Under the pieces are notes generated by a model, which saw nothing but the letters and a program-made list of their open reading frames with translations, was not told where the DNA came from and did no database searches. This document shows, piece after piece, positions 22,701-33,410 of a stretch of 64,000 nt of DNA. The position numbers and the translations under genes are program-made. Source of the stretch: Pegoplata infirma (Eukaryota > Arthropoda > Insecta > Diptera > Anthomyiidae); contig OY992536.1 of assembly GCA_963921195.1 (NCBI GenBank), positions 107,348,778 through 107,412,777 of the forward strand, in the 5' to 3' direction. How positions within the stretch are numbered: position 1 is the stretch's first letter; each line of letters begins with the position of its first letter.

Positions 22701-23700
22701 TTAAAAAATAATCGAAGGTTTCGGACTTTTTTAAAAATTCGATTTGAATTTTATAGGTTAAAAAATAAGTGATAATTTTTTCGAATAATTTTTACTACAT
22801 TTACTACATTTAAATACCAACAAAACGTCGTCCAACTTATTGTAAGATATCTATATTTTTTACTGGTCAAAATTAATGGAAAATTTTAATTTTTTATTTT
22901 TTTGAAAAAAAAAAAAACGCCATTTTAAAAAATTGATTACTCAACACCAACTTGGTATAAAAGTCTGAAAATTTGAGTGAAAGTTGCATTTAATACGTAC
23001 TAAAATATATCAAAAAAAAAAAAATAATCGAAGGGGGTCGGGTCTAAAAGTGAGTGATTTGGCCTGGAATTCCCCAAATATTTCTTCAAAATCATTGAAA
23101 CCGATCGTATCCACTAAAATTTTAACGAGGGTCGTTTAAAATAAAGTAATTTCACAAATTTGTATACAGCATTTGAAAAGTCTAAACTTCAAAGTCAGCT
23201 TTGGCCTCTTCTGTAATGAAATTACCCATATAAATTCCAAATGTAATTGGTTTATGAGAACTACATACATATCTTACTCTACAAAATAATGGATACCGAC
23301 TATTTGAGTCTCCGTCCAAATTTTAACGAGGGTCGTTTTAAATGAAGTCTTCACATAAATTTTTATTTTAACCGCCAAAAACACCACGATGTCTTAGACT
23401 TAGGCTAAAAATTTGTATGAAGGAAATGTTTGCTTTCTTATTCTGCAAAATAAAACTTATATAGTATTTTTTGGAAAAACGCATATTTTAAGAGTTATGG
23501 CACTTAAAAGCTTTGTAGCGCTTTTAGGTCACTTTTGGGGTCAAAAGTTCAAATCGACTGGCCTGTATGCAACCGAGAGATGCAGTTCTTGCACAGATAT
23601 TATTTTTTATGGCCAATCTATCAGAAACTGCCGGTGGAGCGAACAAAAAAATACTTTTGCAAATCCCATACATTTTTTGGGTGGTCTAGTGGTGGGGGTA
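19735..23700. repeat. Giant inverted repeat, about 600-bp arms, interrupted by copy C
   Basis: The left arm 19735-20330 and right arm 23090-23700 are reverse complements: for example GTTCGCTCCACCGGCAGTTG (19778) versus its complement near 23630, and CTAAGTCTAAGACATCGTGG versus its complement near 23390. Mirrored open frames (19689-20008 minus; 23413-23780 plus) translate the arms and are not genes. Inside the arms lies a truncated copy of the fold-back family found at 25975-27575. Confidence 0.8.
20818..22516 (+). mobile_element. TA-flanked GTAAATTTAC-rich element, copy C
   Basis: The cleanest boundaries of the family: TA, CACTCAAAAAAAAAAG ... TTTTTTTTTGAGTG, TA (20816-20817, 22517-22518). 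It is 1.7 kb long, collinear with A, B and D, and non-coding. It sits in the loop of the large inverted repeat. Confidence 0.9.
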
Positions 23701-23859
23701 AAAGTGGGCCAAAGTTCAAAATTTTTTCCGATAATGTTTGCAACAATATAACATTCAAGTATACCAAAATTGAAAGTTAAGTATACCTTAAGTATTACGG
23801 ACAATACGGCATTTTACAAATTTCGATTGTATGGGAGGTGGGCGTAAAAGTGGGCGTAT

Positions 23860-24806
23860 TTTCATAATTTTTTTTTCAAAAAACTGGAATTGTCTCAAAA
23901 GTAACCTGTGCAAAATTTCAGAGCTCTACAATGACTCCTTGTATTTAATGCCGGCGTTGTCTCACTGTGCCCCGCCCCCAAAATTCTATTGGTCGTAGAG
24001 AGTTGTATTATGGCTTAAAATTTAGCCAATGATCTCTACTTTTGAAAGCTGAGTGGCGGAAGTTGAACCCAATGGTAAGTGAGCCAATATGGCGGCGCGA
24101 ATCGGGATACCCCGATCGGGATATGCTGAAAACTAATGAAGGAGTTATCGGATTTTTCTGAAATTTGTTATCAGGGGGTTTATTGGGACGCTTATTTCAA
24201 ATTTTCATTCAGATTTCAAAAATTCAAAATGGCGGATCCAATATATCGGATGATTTTATCGAGGTTTTCGCGTTCAAATAAAACTCGGTTCCCGGGTGTA
24301 TTAGGGGTCACTAAACACGATTCTGAATTGAGATTCCGAAAATTCAAAATGGCGGATCCAATATGACGTTTTTTTTTTTTTTTTAATTTCGATTTCCTTA
24401 AAACTTGTTATCCGGGGGTTATTTGGGACGCTTATTTCAAATTTTTATTCAGATTTCAAAAATTCAAAATGGCGGAACCAATATGGCAGATGATTTTTTT
24501 TTTTTTAATTGTCGCATCTAAGTTAAACTCGATACCCGGGAGTTTTATGAGTCACTTAGTACGAATCTGACATCAGATTTAAAAATCGTTATTAAAAAAA
24601 ATATAAGAGCCATGTTGGATCCGCCATTTTGAATTTTGAAAACCTGATGTCAGATTCGTACTAAGTGACTCATAATTCTCCCGGGTATCGAGTTTAACTT
24701 AAATGCGACAATTAAAAAACAAATCATCTGCCATATTGGTTCCGCCATTTTTAATTTTTAAAATCTGAATAAAAATTTTAAATAAACGTCCCAAATAACC
24801 CCCGGA
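23860..24806. repeat. CAAAATGGCGGATCCAATAT repeat block, left arm
   Basis: AATTCAAAATGGCGGATCC recurs three to four times at roughly 120-130-bp spacing (24223, 24345, 24463), followed by an inner palindrome centred near 24600. The block from 23970 is the reverse complement of 34202-34880 (for example GATACCCCGATCGGGATATG). The open frame at 24136-24366 only translates the repeat. Confidence 0.75.
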
Positions 24807-25974
24807 CAGCGATTAAAAAACACGATTTAGTTTATTTATTTTCCATTCACTATAACTCACATTAGCAAAAGTCTTTGAAAATCATAGCAAAAGCAATTGA
24901 TTATTTGCTTTTGCTTAAACTAAAAAATTAAAAGCTAAACTAACGTAAGAACAAGTCATTCAATGGCTAACGAAAAACTAATAGTTTTTCCTTTTAGTTA
25001 TTCGTTGTGTGTCTCTTTTATTGCTCATTGTAAAACTGAGTTAAAAAAAACAGAAGAGATAACACCAAGAAATTAATAAATGTTAGGGTAGGAATGCTTA
25101 ATATGTTTGAAAATAAAATTAGGCGTACATATTCAGACGCAATATTTTATTATCAATTTATATACAAATTTATGGATTAAAAATAAATTTATAAATTTAA
25201 AAAATAAAAAAATAAGCAATAATAAGCAACATATAAAAATTAATAATAATAATTTTTTTTTTGCTTTATTCAGAAAAACTAAAATATACAAAAATTACAT
25301 AATTTCGGAAAAATTTCGAAAATTATTTAGAAGACTCGGAAATTATCATTGATACACCCTAATTTATTAATAAGATTTCTTACATTTCTTGAATTAATTT
25401 TATTTTCAACAACAAGCGTAAGTATGTTTGTTTTTGTAAAACTGTAAAATATTTCTTCAAAACGTTGTTGTTGTTAATTTCTTGGACAATTCCTTTCTAT
25501 GTTGTTTTTTTGTTATTGCACGCACACACCAGGCAACCAAGCCGACACGAAATATTCGGCGGCGGCGGCGCGACTAATTTTGCTTGCCGGCGGCGGCTTT
25601 CGCACTTTTCGGTCGGCGGCGGCTCATTCATCGGCTCATTTTCCTTTTCATTTTTTTTCGTTGTAGGGTTGTATTTTTGCGAGTTTGTGTTTGGTTTTTG
25701 TAATGATACAATCAAAATTTGCATTTTTTTGCCAGTTTTATTGTGCATCAGAATTAAAATAAAGAAAAGAATTAAAATAAAGAAAATTATGTTTTCGCTT
25801 GTTAGTTGATTACAATTCTCATTAAATTTAGTACCGGTCATAAATCTGTTGCAATATTTTAAATTAAACCTTGCGAAAAAACATCTCTTATGAATATCTC
25901 GTTTTTATACCCTGTACTTACCCAGTGGGACGAGAATCAAAGGTTGGGAACCGTTGCCATAAAGTATATGGGAC

Positions 25975-27575
25975 ATTCCAGGCCAAATCACTCACTTTTA
26001 GACCCAACCCCTTTCGATTTATTTTATTTTTGGATATGTTTTAGTACTTATTAAATGCAACTTGGACACCAATTTTCAGCCTTTTATTCCAAGATGGTTT
26101 TGAGTAATCAAAATGGCGATTTTCTCAAAAAAATTAAAAAATTGAAATTTTTAATTAATTTTGACCATTAAAAAATATAGATATATTAAAAAAAGTTGGA
26201 CAACGTTTAGTTGGTATTTAAATGTAGTTTAAGAAAAAATATGTACAAATTATTCGAAGTAATTATCACTTATTTTTTGACGTTTAAAAATTAAAATCTA
26301 CTTTTTGAAAAAGTCCGAAACCTTCGATTTTTTTGTAAAAAGCTCTAAAAATGCTACTCTAAATTACGCAACTTTTAAGCTTTAATTCGAGATGTGATCA
26401 CAATTCTTTCTATTTTTTTTCAAATTTTTAAAATTGCACCTTTTTTTTTTGCTCTGATTTATTTTATGTGGTGCTCCAAAAAAAATAAATTGCTAAATAC
26501 TGACCCTAACTCAACCAAGATATATTCATTTTGAGGCAAAGATACGTCTCACAAAAATTAAGGACGATCGGACATGGGTAAGGCGTTCAGCATGGTCCTT
26601 GAAATTTTAAAAAAAAATTACAAGGAAAAATATGATTTTTTTTTCTGTTTTCGCAATTTTTTTTGGTATTTTGAATTAAGTATAAATTCTAGTGGTTACA
26701 GAACTATGATGTGGAGTAAAATGCCTTTCTAATAAGGTACTAAAACCTAAAATCGGTTAAAAATCAGCCAAGTTATTACAACTTCCTCAGGCATCTAATG
26801 TGTGTCACACCACTTGATTTATGAATTCGAGTCCCATTTTTTTAACTTAACTTAAAGTACCAATAAAATTGCGAAAACAGAAAAAAAATCCTATTTTTCC
26901 TTGTAATCCGTGTTTAAAACTTCAAGGCCCATGCGGAAAGTCTTATCCATGTCCGATCGTTCTTAACTTTTGTCAGACGTATTTTTACCTCCAAATGAAT
27001 ATACTTAGGCTAAGTAAGGGGCAGTATCTACCAATTTTATTTTTTTGGAGCACCATATAAAATAAATCAGAGTCAAAAAATAAAAGGTGCAATATTAAAA
27101 ATTAAAAAAAAAAAAAGAATTGCGATCACATTTCAAATTATGGCTTAAAAGTTGCGTAATTTAGGGTAGAATTTTTAGACTTCTTAAAAAAAATCGGAGG
27201 TTTCGGACTTTTTCAAAAAATCGATTGTGATTTTAAAACGTTAAAAAATTAGTGATAATTACATAGAATAATTTTGCAATATTTTTTTTTCTAAAACTAC
27301 ATTTAAATACTAACAAAACGTTGTCCAACTTTTTTTAAGATATCTATATTTTTAACTGGTCAAAATTAATTGAAACTTTAAATTTTTTCATTTTTTTGAA
27401 AAAATCGCCATTTTGAAATTGATTACTCAACACCATCTTGGAATAAAAGGCTGAAAATTGGTGTCCAAGTTGCATTTAATAAGTACTAAAACATATCCAA
27501 AAATAAAATAAATTGAAAGGGGTCGGGTCTAAAAGAGAGTGATTTGGCCTGGAATGCCCCATATATATTAGAGTG
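25975..27575. mobile_element. Large fold-back element, about 780-bp arms
   Basis: The arms meet near 26790. AGGCCAAATCACTCACTTTT (25980) mirrors AGAGAGTGATTTGGCCTGGA (27531), and GATCGGACATGGGTAAGGCG (26567) mirrors its counterpart near 26945. The same family occurs around 20500-23080 and in part at 5800-6060. Upstream at 25935-25962 lies an isolated terminus AAAGGTTGGGAACCGTTG like that of the hAT at 46979-47867. Confidence 0.8.
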
Positions 27576-27733
27576 CCCCTTATTTTGGAAATGTTGGAGA
27601 CGGTACCCGCTCATTTTTTTCCTTTTGACTTAAAAATAACTGATGAAAAATTTTACAACCCTACGACCACGCCTTTTCCATACAAACCAAACATTTTTTT
27701 TTGATTTTTAATTTTTTTGTTATTAATTATTAT

Positions 27734-28243
27734 TAGAGTCCGACCGAAACCAGTTTTCGAGGCCGAACCGAAACCGAACCGAATATTCGGCCGATAAACT
27801 AATATTCGGCCGAAACCGAACCGAAACCGAAACTTAAAAAAAAATTACCGCCTGGCATGAATAAAATTATTAAAAAGTTGTTAAAGATAAATATACAGCA
27901 AATAATGCTTTTAAACCATAGAAATGTTGTATTTAAAAAAAAAAAAATATGTTCTTTAAAAATTTTATATTTCGTTTGAAGATTAGGAGAAAATAATTTT
28001 TGAGCTGAAACAGTTTTACATTTATTGCATAAACTTGTAACATTTTCTTTAATTGAACTGAATCAAGTGTAATGAAATACGAAATCAAAAAATTCAGCGA
28101 CTTTTTTACATATTTTTTAAAATACCAAAAAGTTTCGGTTTCGGCTAATATTCGGCCAAAATTTTGCCGAATACCGAATAGTGGCCGAAACCCCATTATT
28201 CGGCCGAAACCGAGACCGAAACCGAATATTCGGTCGGACTCTA
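27734..28243. mobile_element. hAT-like element, duplication ATTATTAT, CCGAAACCGA subterminal repeats
   Basis: The ends TAGAGTCCGACCGAA / TTCGGTCGGACTCTA are perfect inverted repeats, with ATTATTAT at 27726-27733 and 28244-28251. CCGAAACCGA and TATTCGGCCGA are repeated many times at both ends. 510 bp, no coding region. Confidence 0.85.
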
Positions 28244-28299
28244 ATTATTATATTACTTGGTTAGCTTATTCATGACAAAAAATTTGATTTTGGTGGGAT

Positions 28300-28723
28300 A
28301 AGGCTTTCAGCTATAAAAAATTGTTCTAAGAAAAAAATTTAGAGCCGCAGCGGTCCTATGGTAAAAAATTTTTAAAAAAATATTTTTTTGTAGTTTTGAC
28401 AAGCAACGGTTATAGTTGCTATGTTGCTTTAAATGATAAGTATATATTGATAAAAAAATATTATTTGCAGCTGTGACATCTTTATCGTGTTCTAAAAAAA
28501 GGGTAAAAAATGTATTTATGATGTTTTTTGATACACGATAAAGATGTCACAGATATGAAAAAAAAAATTTGTTTAATATATATCATTAAAAGCAACATAA
28601 CAACTAAAACCGTTACTTGTCAAAACTAAAAATTTTTTTTTTTTTATTTAATATAATTTTTTATCGACCTTATCTTTGATTATTTATTTTTTCTTAGAAT
28701 TATCTAAGGCAGGCTTTCAAGGT
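28300..28723. repeat. Inverted repeat host of the Penelope element
   Basis: TTTAGAGCCG...GGTCCTATGGTAAAAAA (28340-28370) is the inverted counterpart of 31536-31560. Inside it a palindrome with arms near 28392-28490 and 28533-28628 contains TGTGACATCTTTATCGTG and its complement. No gene. Confidence 0.65.
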
Positions 28724-28770
28724 CACAGTTTAATGAAAAATAAAAAGACTATAAATTCATAATTTTACTC

Positions 28771-28812
28771 CTCCGACGTTTCGTTGAGATTTTTTCAACT
28801 TCCTCAGGGATT
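28771..28812 (-). ncRNA. Candidate hammerhead ribozyme of the Penelope-like element
   Basis: On the minus strand the order is TCC (stem I), CTGAGGA, A, GTTGA-AAAAATC-TCAAC (stem II), GAAAC, GTC, GGA (stem I closing). This matches the CUGANGA...GAAA core with a very short stem III and cleavage expected after GUC. Hammerhead motifs are known from Penelope-like elements. One extra A precedes stem II. Folding and activity are untested. Confidence 0.55.
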
Positions 28813-29069
28813 TTAAATTTTATTGAATCTGGCAACGTTATAAGAAATAAAGAACAATATTGTTTTAATAATTTTTAAACTTACACAACATAAAAGAATA
28901 TTTCAACTTACATATAATCTTTATCACATTATTATTTTATAAATATATAATTGTTTTAAACAATACAAAACGTAGAACATAAAACACAAAAATAAATAAA
29001 ATAATTAATAAAAATAAATAAAAATATATCACAGTTGAACTTTCTTTTGGTATCACAGTTTAAAATTGA

Positions 29070-31514
29070 CTAAATTAATGCTAAGGTGTAGTTTGCATTT
29101 GCATTGTCTTTATTTTCTTTTTTATTTATGGCACGATTACTTCTCTCCTGGATTCGTAGGCTCTCTAATGTAAATCTCTTGTTTGTCTTTCTTTCCCTAT
29201 CTAGAACTTTTATATCGGTGAGGTTTGGGGTGTGTTTCATTTCAAAGCAATGCACCGCCAAAGCTGTTGATAGTTTTTGTTTTTCTATATCTGTTTTGTG
29301 TTCATTTATTCTCGTGCCTAAACTTCTTTTTGTTGTTCCCACATAAACTTTTCCGCACGTCTCATCATCATTGCCCACACATTCGATTTCGTATACAACA
29401 TTGCTTTGCTGTATTTTTTCAATCTTTGTTTTTGTTGTTGTAAAAAGTGAGGATATTGTGTTGTTTGCTTTATGAGCTACTAAAACTGTTTCATTATCTA
29501 CCAATTCCTTTATTAATTTGCTCTCAGTGAGTTTTGGTATGTAGGAGAGACTTATAAATTTGGTGATGCCAGATGTGTTGTTCATGTGACTTTCCCGATT
29601 TTCTTCAATAGTTGCCCGTTGTATTAAATTGTTGATAATTTTATGTGGATAATTGTTATTAAGTAATATATCTTTAATTTTATTTATGTTTTTTTGTAGA
29701 AACCTATTGTCGCTTATTTTAACAACTTTCTTGATTAAGTTAATAGCCGTATTTGTCTTTTGTCCCATTGGTTGAGTGGAGTGGAAGTTAATAAGACGTC
29801 CTGATGCTATATTTTTTGTGTACCAGTCCGTTATAATGCAATTTTGTTCTCTATAAATTCTCATATCAAGATATGGGATGGATCCGTTTTGTTCTTTTTC
29901 GATCGTAAATTTTAATTTGTTGTGGTAATTGTTAAAAGATTCCAAAATAACTTTTTCATCGCTCTTTTTAATGATGGCAAATAGATCATCTACGTATTTT
30001 GTGATTAGTTTTATATGAATATTCTTCTCCAGTAATTCTTCCGTGGTTCTTTCCAATAAAGTATCCAAAACGATGTCCGCTATTGTGGGCGATAGTGGGT
30101 TACCCATAGGCATTCCGTATGTTTGGTTGTATATTGTTTTGTCATAAATGAAATAGTTGTTGTCATTTAAGCAAAACTGTAATATTTTTAAAAATTGTGT
30201 TTTAGGTATTTTTGTGTGGTTTTGTAGGACATTCCACTGAGCCATTATGTTGTTAATGGCCAAGTGTATCGGTATGTTTGTGAACAACGATACCACGTCA
30301 AGAGAAATTAAGATTTCGTTTTCCTCTAGTGTAACATTTTCTAGCTTTTCCTTTAACTCCAGCGAATTTTTAATGTTGTATTTGTCCAGTATAATATTTC
30401 TTAAAATGCCTCCGACATGTTTTGACAAGCTATAGCATGGAACTTCTACTGATGATGAGATAGGTCGTAGTGGTATATTCGGCTTATGAATTTTTGGTAA
30501 ACCATGCAATCTTGGGGCGGTTGCTGCGTTCGACGTAAGTTTATTTTTCTCATATTTTGTGATATATCCCTGTTTAAAAAGATCTGTTACCATATTGTTG
30601 TTTGTTCTTAAAAGTTTTTGAGTTGGATCTGTTCTCATCGTTTTATATGTAGATTTATCTTGTAGTAGTTTCCCCATCTCCTTTTTGTAATCTTCTTTGT
30701 AGATAACAACTGTTTTGTTACCTTTATCTGATTTGGTGATAACAATATCGTCTTTATATCTGTTTAAAAAACGCTTCGTTTCATCGTATATGTTTAAAAT
30801 AAATTTTTCTTTTGGGCTATTTCTTACTTTTCTTTTGTGTGTTAGTATTCTGTTTGTTATTTTGGTTCTAATTATATCCTTTTGTCTGTCATCGGAGACT
30901 GTTTGCACGCACTGTTCTAAATCAGCAATCAAATTCACTGTCGAAAATTTGCTTTCATTGACAGGGACGGCGAATTTAGAACCTAAGGAAAGAATCCACT
31001 TACTTTCTTCTGTAAAGTTTACTTCTGTTTTGTTTACAAACCAAGAGGGGTTATATTTAAGATTAAATTGTTCTAATTGTTTCCGTTTAAGATTTTGTAG
31101 CTTAGAACAATGTGTCTGTTTGTTGTTTGATACAAAGTTTTTGTATCTTACTTTCTGTTTCTTTGTGAATTTGTTAAATTCATCGTCGTTAAGTGTTCCC
31201 TTAAGGGTTTGTCTAATTTTGTTCAAGTCTGAACGTAGATTTTTGAGAGTTAAATTTGTCTCTTTAATTTCCAGGTTTAGAATTTTTAAATGGAAATTGA
31301 GTTCAATTTTTCCAAGTTGTTGTGATATTGTTGTTGTAAAAAGATGTTTTGTTTTAGTCGTTGTGTTTCCTATATGTGTTGGTATAATACCATTTTTCCT
31401 ACACGCTAGTAGAAATTTTAATCTTTCTGTATGTTTAGCCAATTTTTTAATATTCTTGCAGTAATTTTTAAGAGACAGACATGTTTCAATGTCGTATTTA
31501 AATTTAATGTGCAT
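29070..31514 (-). CDS. Penelope-like reverse transcriptase with GIY-YIG endonuclease
   Basis: A single intact frame of 814 codons. N-terminal helix-rich region 1-250. Reverse transcriptase block: ITKSDKGNKTVV (259-270), PRLHGLPKIHKP (334-345), SLDVVSLFTNIP (404-415, motif A), YGMPMGNPLSP (466-476) and catalytic YVDD (507-510). The C-terminal GIY-YIG nuclease begins at YEIEC (708-712), continues VYVGTTKRSLGTRINEHK (723-740) and has the likely catalytic Glu in LESLRIQERS (from 783). Gene order RT then GIY-YIG, without an integrase, is diagnostic of Penelope elements, whose protein makes and inserts a DNA copy of the element RNA. No stop or frameshift, so the insertion is probably young. Whether it is expressed cannot be seen. 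Confidence 0.95.
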   Translation of the reverse strand: MHIKFKYDIETCLSLKNYCKNIKKLAKHTERLKFLLACRKNGIIPTHIGNTTTKTKHLFTTTISQQLGKIELNFHLKILNLEIKETNLTLKNLRSDLNKIRQTLKGTLNDDEFNKFTKKQKVRYKNFVSNNKQTHCSKLQNLKRKQLEQFNLKYNPSWFVNKTEVNFTEESKWILSLGSKFAVPVNESKFSTVNLIADLEQCVQTVSDDRQKDIIRTKITNRILTHKRKVRNSPKEKFILNIYDETKRFLNRYKDDIVITKSDKGNKTVVIYKEDYKKEMGKLLQDKSTYKTMRTDPTQKLLRTNNNMVTDLFKQGYITKYEKNKLTSNAATAPRLHGLPKIHKPNIPLRPISSSVEVPCYSLSKHVGGILRNIILDKYNIKNSLELKEKLENVTLEENEILISLDVVSLFTNIPIHLAINNIMAQWNVLQNHTKIPKTQFLKILQFCLNDNNYFIYDKTIYNQTYGMPMGNPLSPTIADIVLDTLLERTTEELLEKNIHIKLITKYVDDLFAIIKKSDEKVILESFNNYHNKLKFTIEKEQNGSIPYLDMRIYREQNCIITDWYTKNIASGRLINFHSTQPMGQKTNTAINLIKKVVKISDNRFLQKNINKIKDILLNNNYPHKIINNLIQRATIEENRESHMNNTSGITKFISLSYIPKLTESKLIKELVDNETVLVAHKANNTISSLFTTTKTKIEKIQQSNVVYEIECVGNDDETCGKVYVGTTKRSLGTRINEHKTDIEKQKLSTALAVHCFEMKHTPNLTDIKVLDRERKTNKRFTLESLRIQERSNRAINKKENKDNANANYTLALI

Positions 31515-31599
31515 AAAAATTTTTTTAATTTTTTTTACCGTAGGACCCCAACGGCTCTAATTTTTTTTTTTTTCCGAAAAATTTTTGAGAGCTGAAAAG

Positions 31600-33205
31600 T
31601 TGGATTTCTGCACCGGATGTCCCCTCAGTTTATTAAGATTCATGAATGTTTTTAAGGTCGCACCGGGCTCTTGAAGTTCAGGCCCAGGAGCAAAATAGAC
31701 CTTTACAAAAAAAAAAATGTAAAAAAAAAATTAAATAAATCATTATGAAACCGGTTTTGTTTAAAAATTGACCCTTAGTATTTAATTAAAAATTTCTAGA
31801 TTTTTCGGACATAGTTAACCCTTTACTACGTAAGGTCAAAAAAATTTAGTTTTTTTGAGATCACGCCCAAAGACACAATTTCATGGATTTTTAAATTTTA
31901 TTCCCATAAATTTAAATGTCTCCAAGTTCTATTGCTCAATTTTGTTGAATACATCTTGCAGAATTAACGTTCAATTTTGGATATTTTTCGCTCTTTCCAT
32001 TTAGCGCATGTAGCGATTTAATTTTTAGCGACTTTCAAGAAAATGCGTTTTTTCAACCATTATTGTGTATTTTTTTGCTTTGACCAAAATTTGGGCAACA
32101 ATTAACTAAAGTTCAATTGAATATTGTTCCAATTGACCTTTATTACACAGATTTAAAATTTTACTAGTCCAGGACTTTTTTAACCCAAGTTTACCGACGG
32201 CCAAGTGGCTAAAAACCGAAATTTGTCTTTATTACAAAAACTTATTGAAAGTAACTAATACAAAGTTTTATTTAATCATAAAAGCTTAGTATTGAATTAT
32301 TTTTACACAGAAAATCATAAATCCGTGTCTACCAAAGACCATCAAGGCTTATTTGGTCGCCAAGCCAAATGCCGTCTATTGTCGCGCAGACAAAAAAATG
32401 GTTATTTTAACCTTTGGTAAACAAGGGTTAATGATTTTATGAGTAAAAATAATTAATTGCTTAGCTTTTATGATTAAATAAAACTTTGTATTAATTACTT
32501 TCAATTATTTTTTGTAATAAAATTAAATTTTAGTTTTTGGCCACTTGGCCACTTGGCCGTCGGCCAACATGGGTTAAAAACCCATGGAGTAGCATTTGAA
32601 AACCGTGTAATTAAGGTCAAATTGAACAATATTCAATTCAATTTTAGTTGTTTTTTTTCCAAAATCTTGGTCAAAGCAAAAAAATAAACAATAATGGTTG
32701 AAAAAACGCATTTTCTTGAAAATCGCTAAAGTTAAGTCGATACATGTGATACATGGAAAGAGCGAAAAATACCCAAAATTGAACATTGATTCTCCCAGAT
32801 GTATTTAATAAAATTGAGCAATAAAACTTAAAGATTTTAAATTTATGGGAATACAATTTTTAAAACCATGAAATTGTGTCTTTGGACATGATCTTAAAAA
32901 AAGGACATTTTTTGGTAGTAAAGGGTTAACTATGTCCGAAAAATCTATAAATTTTTAATTAAATACTTAGGGTCAATTGTTAAACAAAACCGGCTTCCAA
33001 TGATTTATTTATTTATTTATTTATTTTTTTTTTTACAAAAAAATATTTTTTTTTTAAAAAAGGTATATTTTGCTCCAGGACCCGAACTTCAAGAACCCGG
33101 TGCGACCTTAAGAACCTTTTCGAAAATTTTGAAAAAATTTTGGTATAACTTTTTCATTAATCTTAATAAACTGAGGGGGCGTCCCGTGCAGAAATCCAAC
33201 TTTTT
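31600..33205. mobile_element. Large fold-back, about 750-bp arms
   Basis: TCGCACCGGGCTCTTGAAGT (31649) mirrors CTTCAAGAACCCGGTGCGAC (33088), and CATAGTTAACCCTTTAC mirrors its complement near 32920. Near the centre, CGACGGCCAAGTGGC (32197) mirrors GCCACTTGGCCGTCG (32540). Centre near 32370. Non-coding. Confidence 0.8.
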
Positions 33206-33289
33206 GTTTTTAAGAACCACTCTAATGAATACCCTCCTGTAAGTGAGAGCGGGGTATAAGGCTACGTTCTCACAACAAGAACTTATACC

Positions 33290-33410
33290 TAATTCACACC
33301 TAAGGTGAAATCTCGTTTGAACGAGATTTCGATCATATGGTTGTGTATGATATGATACAGACCATATGATCGAAATCTCGTTTATTTCAACTCAGGTGGG
33401 AATAGGCCTT
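33290..33410. repeat. Hairpin / small fold-back
   Basis: GAAATCTCGTTTGAACGAGATTTCGATCATATGG pairs with CCATATGATCGAAATCTCGTTT downstream. GAAATCTCGTT also pairs with the adjacent AACGAGATTTC. The following 33411-33760 shows no feature beyond AT-rich sequence. Confidence 0.65.

Larger units (their letters stand above)
28720..31530 (-). mobile_element. Penelope-like element (coding copy plus 3' region)
   Basis: The unit comprises the 814-codon ORF at 29070-31514 and a 3' tail down to about 28720. The tail holds the hammerhead-like motif at 28771-28812. Host inverted-repeat sequence resumes almost directly 5' of the start codon (about 31530), so the 5' leader and any upstream long repeat are truncated in this copy. 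It interrupts the inverted repeat at 28300-31600. Confidence 0.8.

Noticed and set aside
25465..25841. Two overlapping 114-residue frames on opposite strands
   Set aside because: Both translate the GGCGGC-rich hAT end and A/T-rich flanks; no start context or domain.
30715..31464. 249-residue open frame opposite the Penelope ORF
   Set aside because: It is antisense to a well-supported reverse transcriptase, has no recognisable motifs and a Phe/Leu/Val-rich composition expected of the complement.
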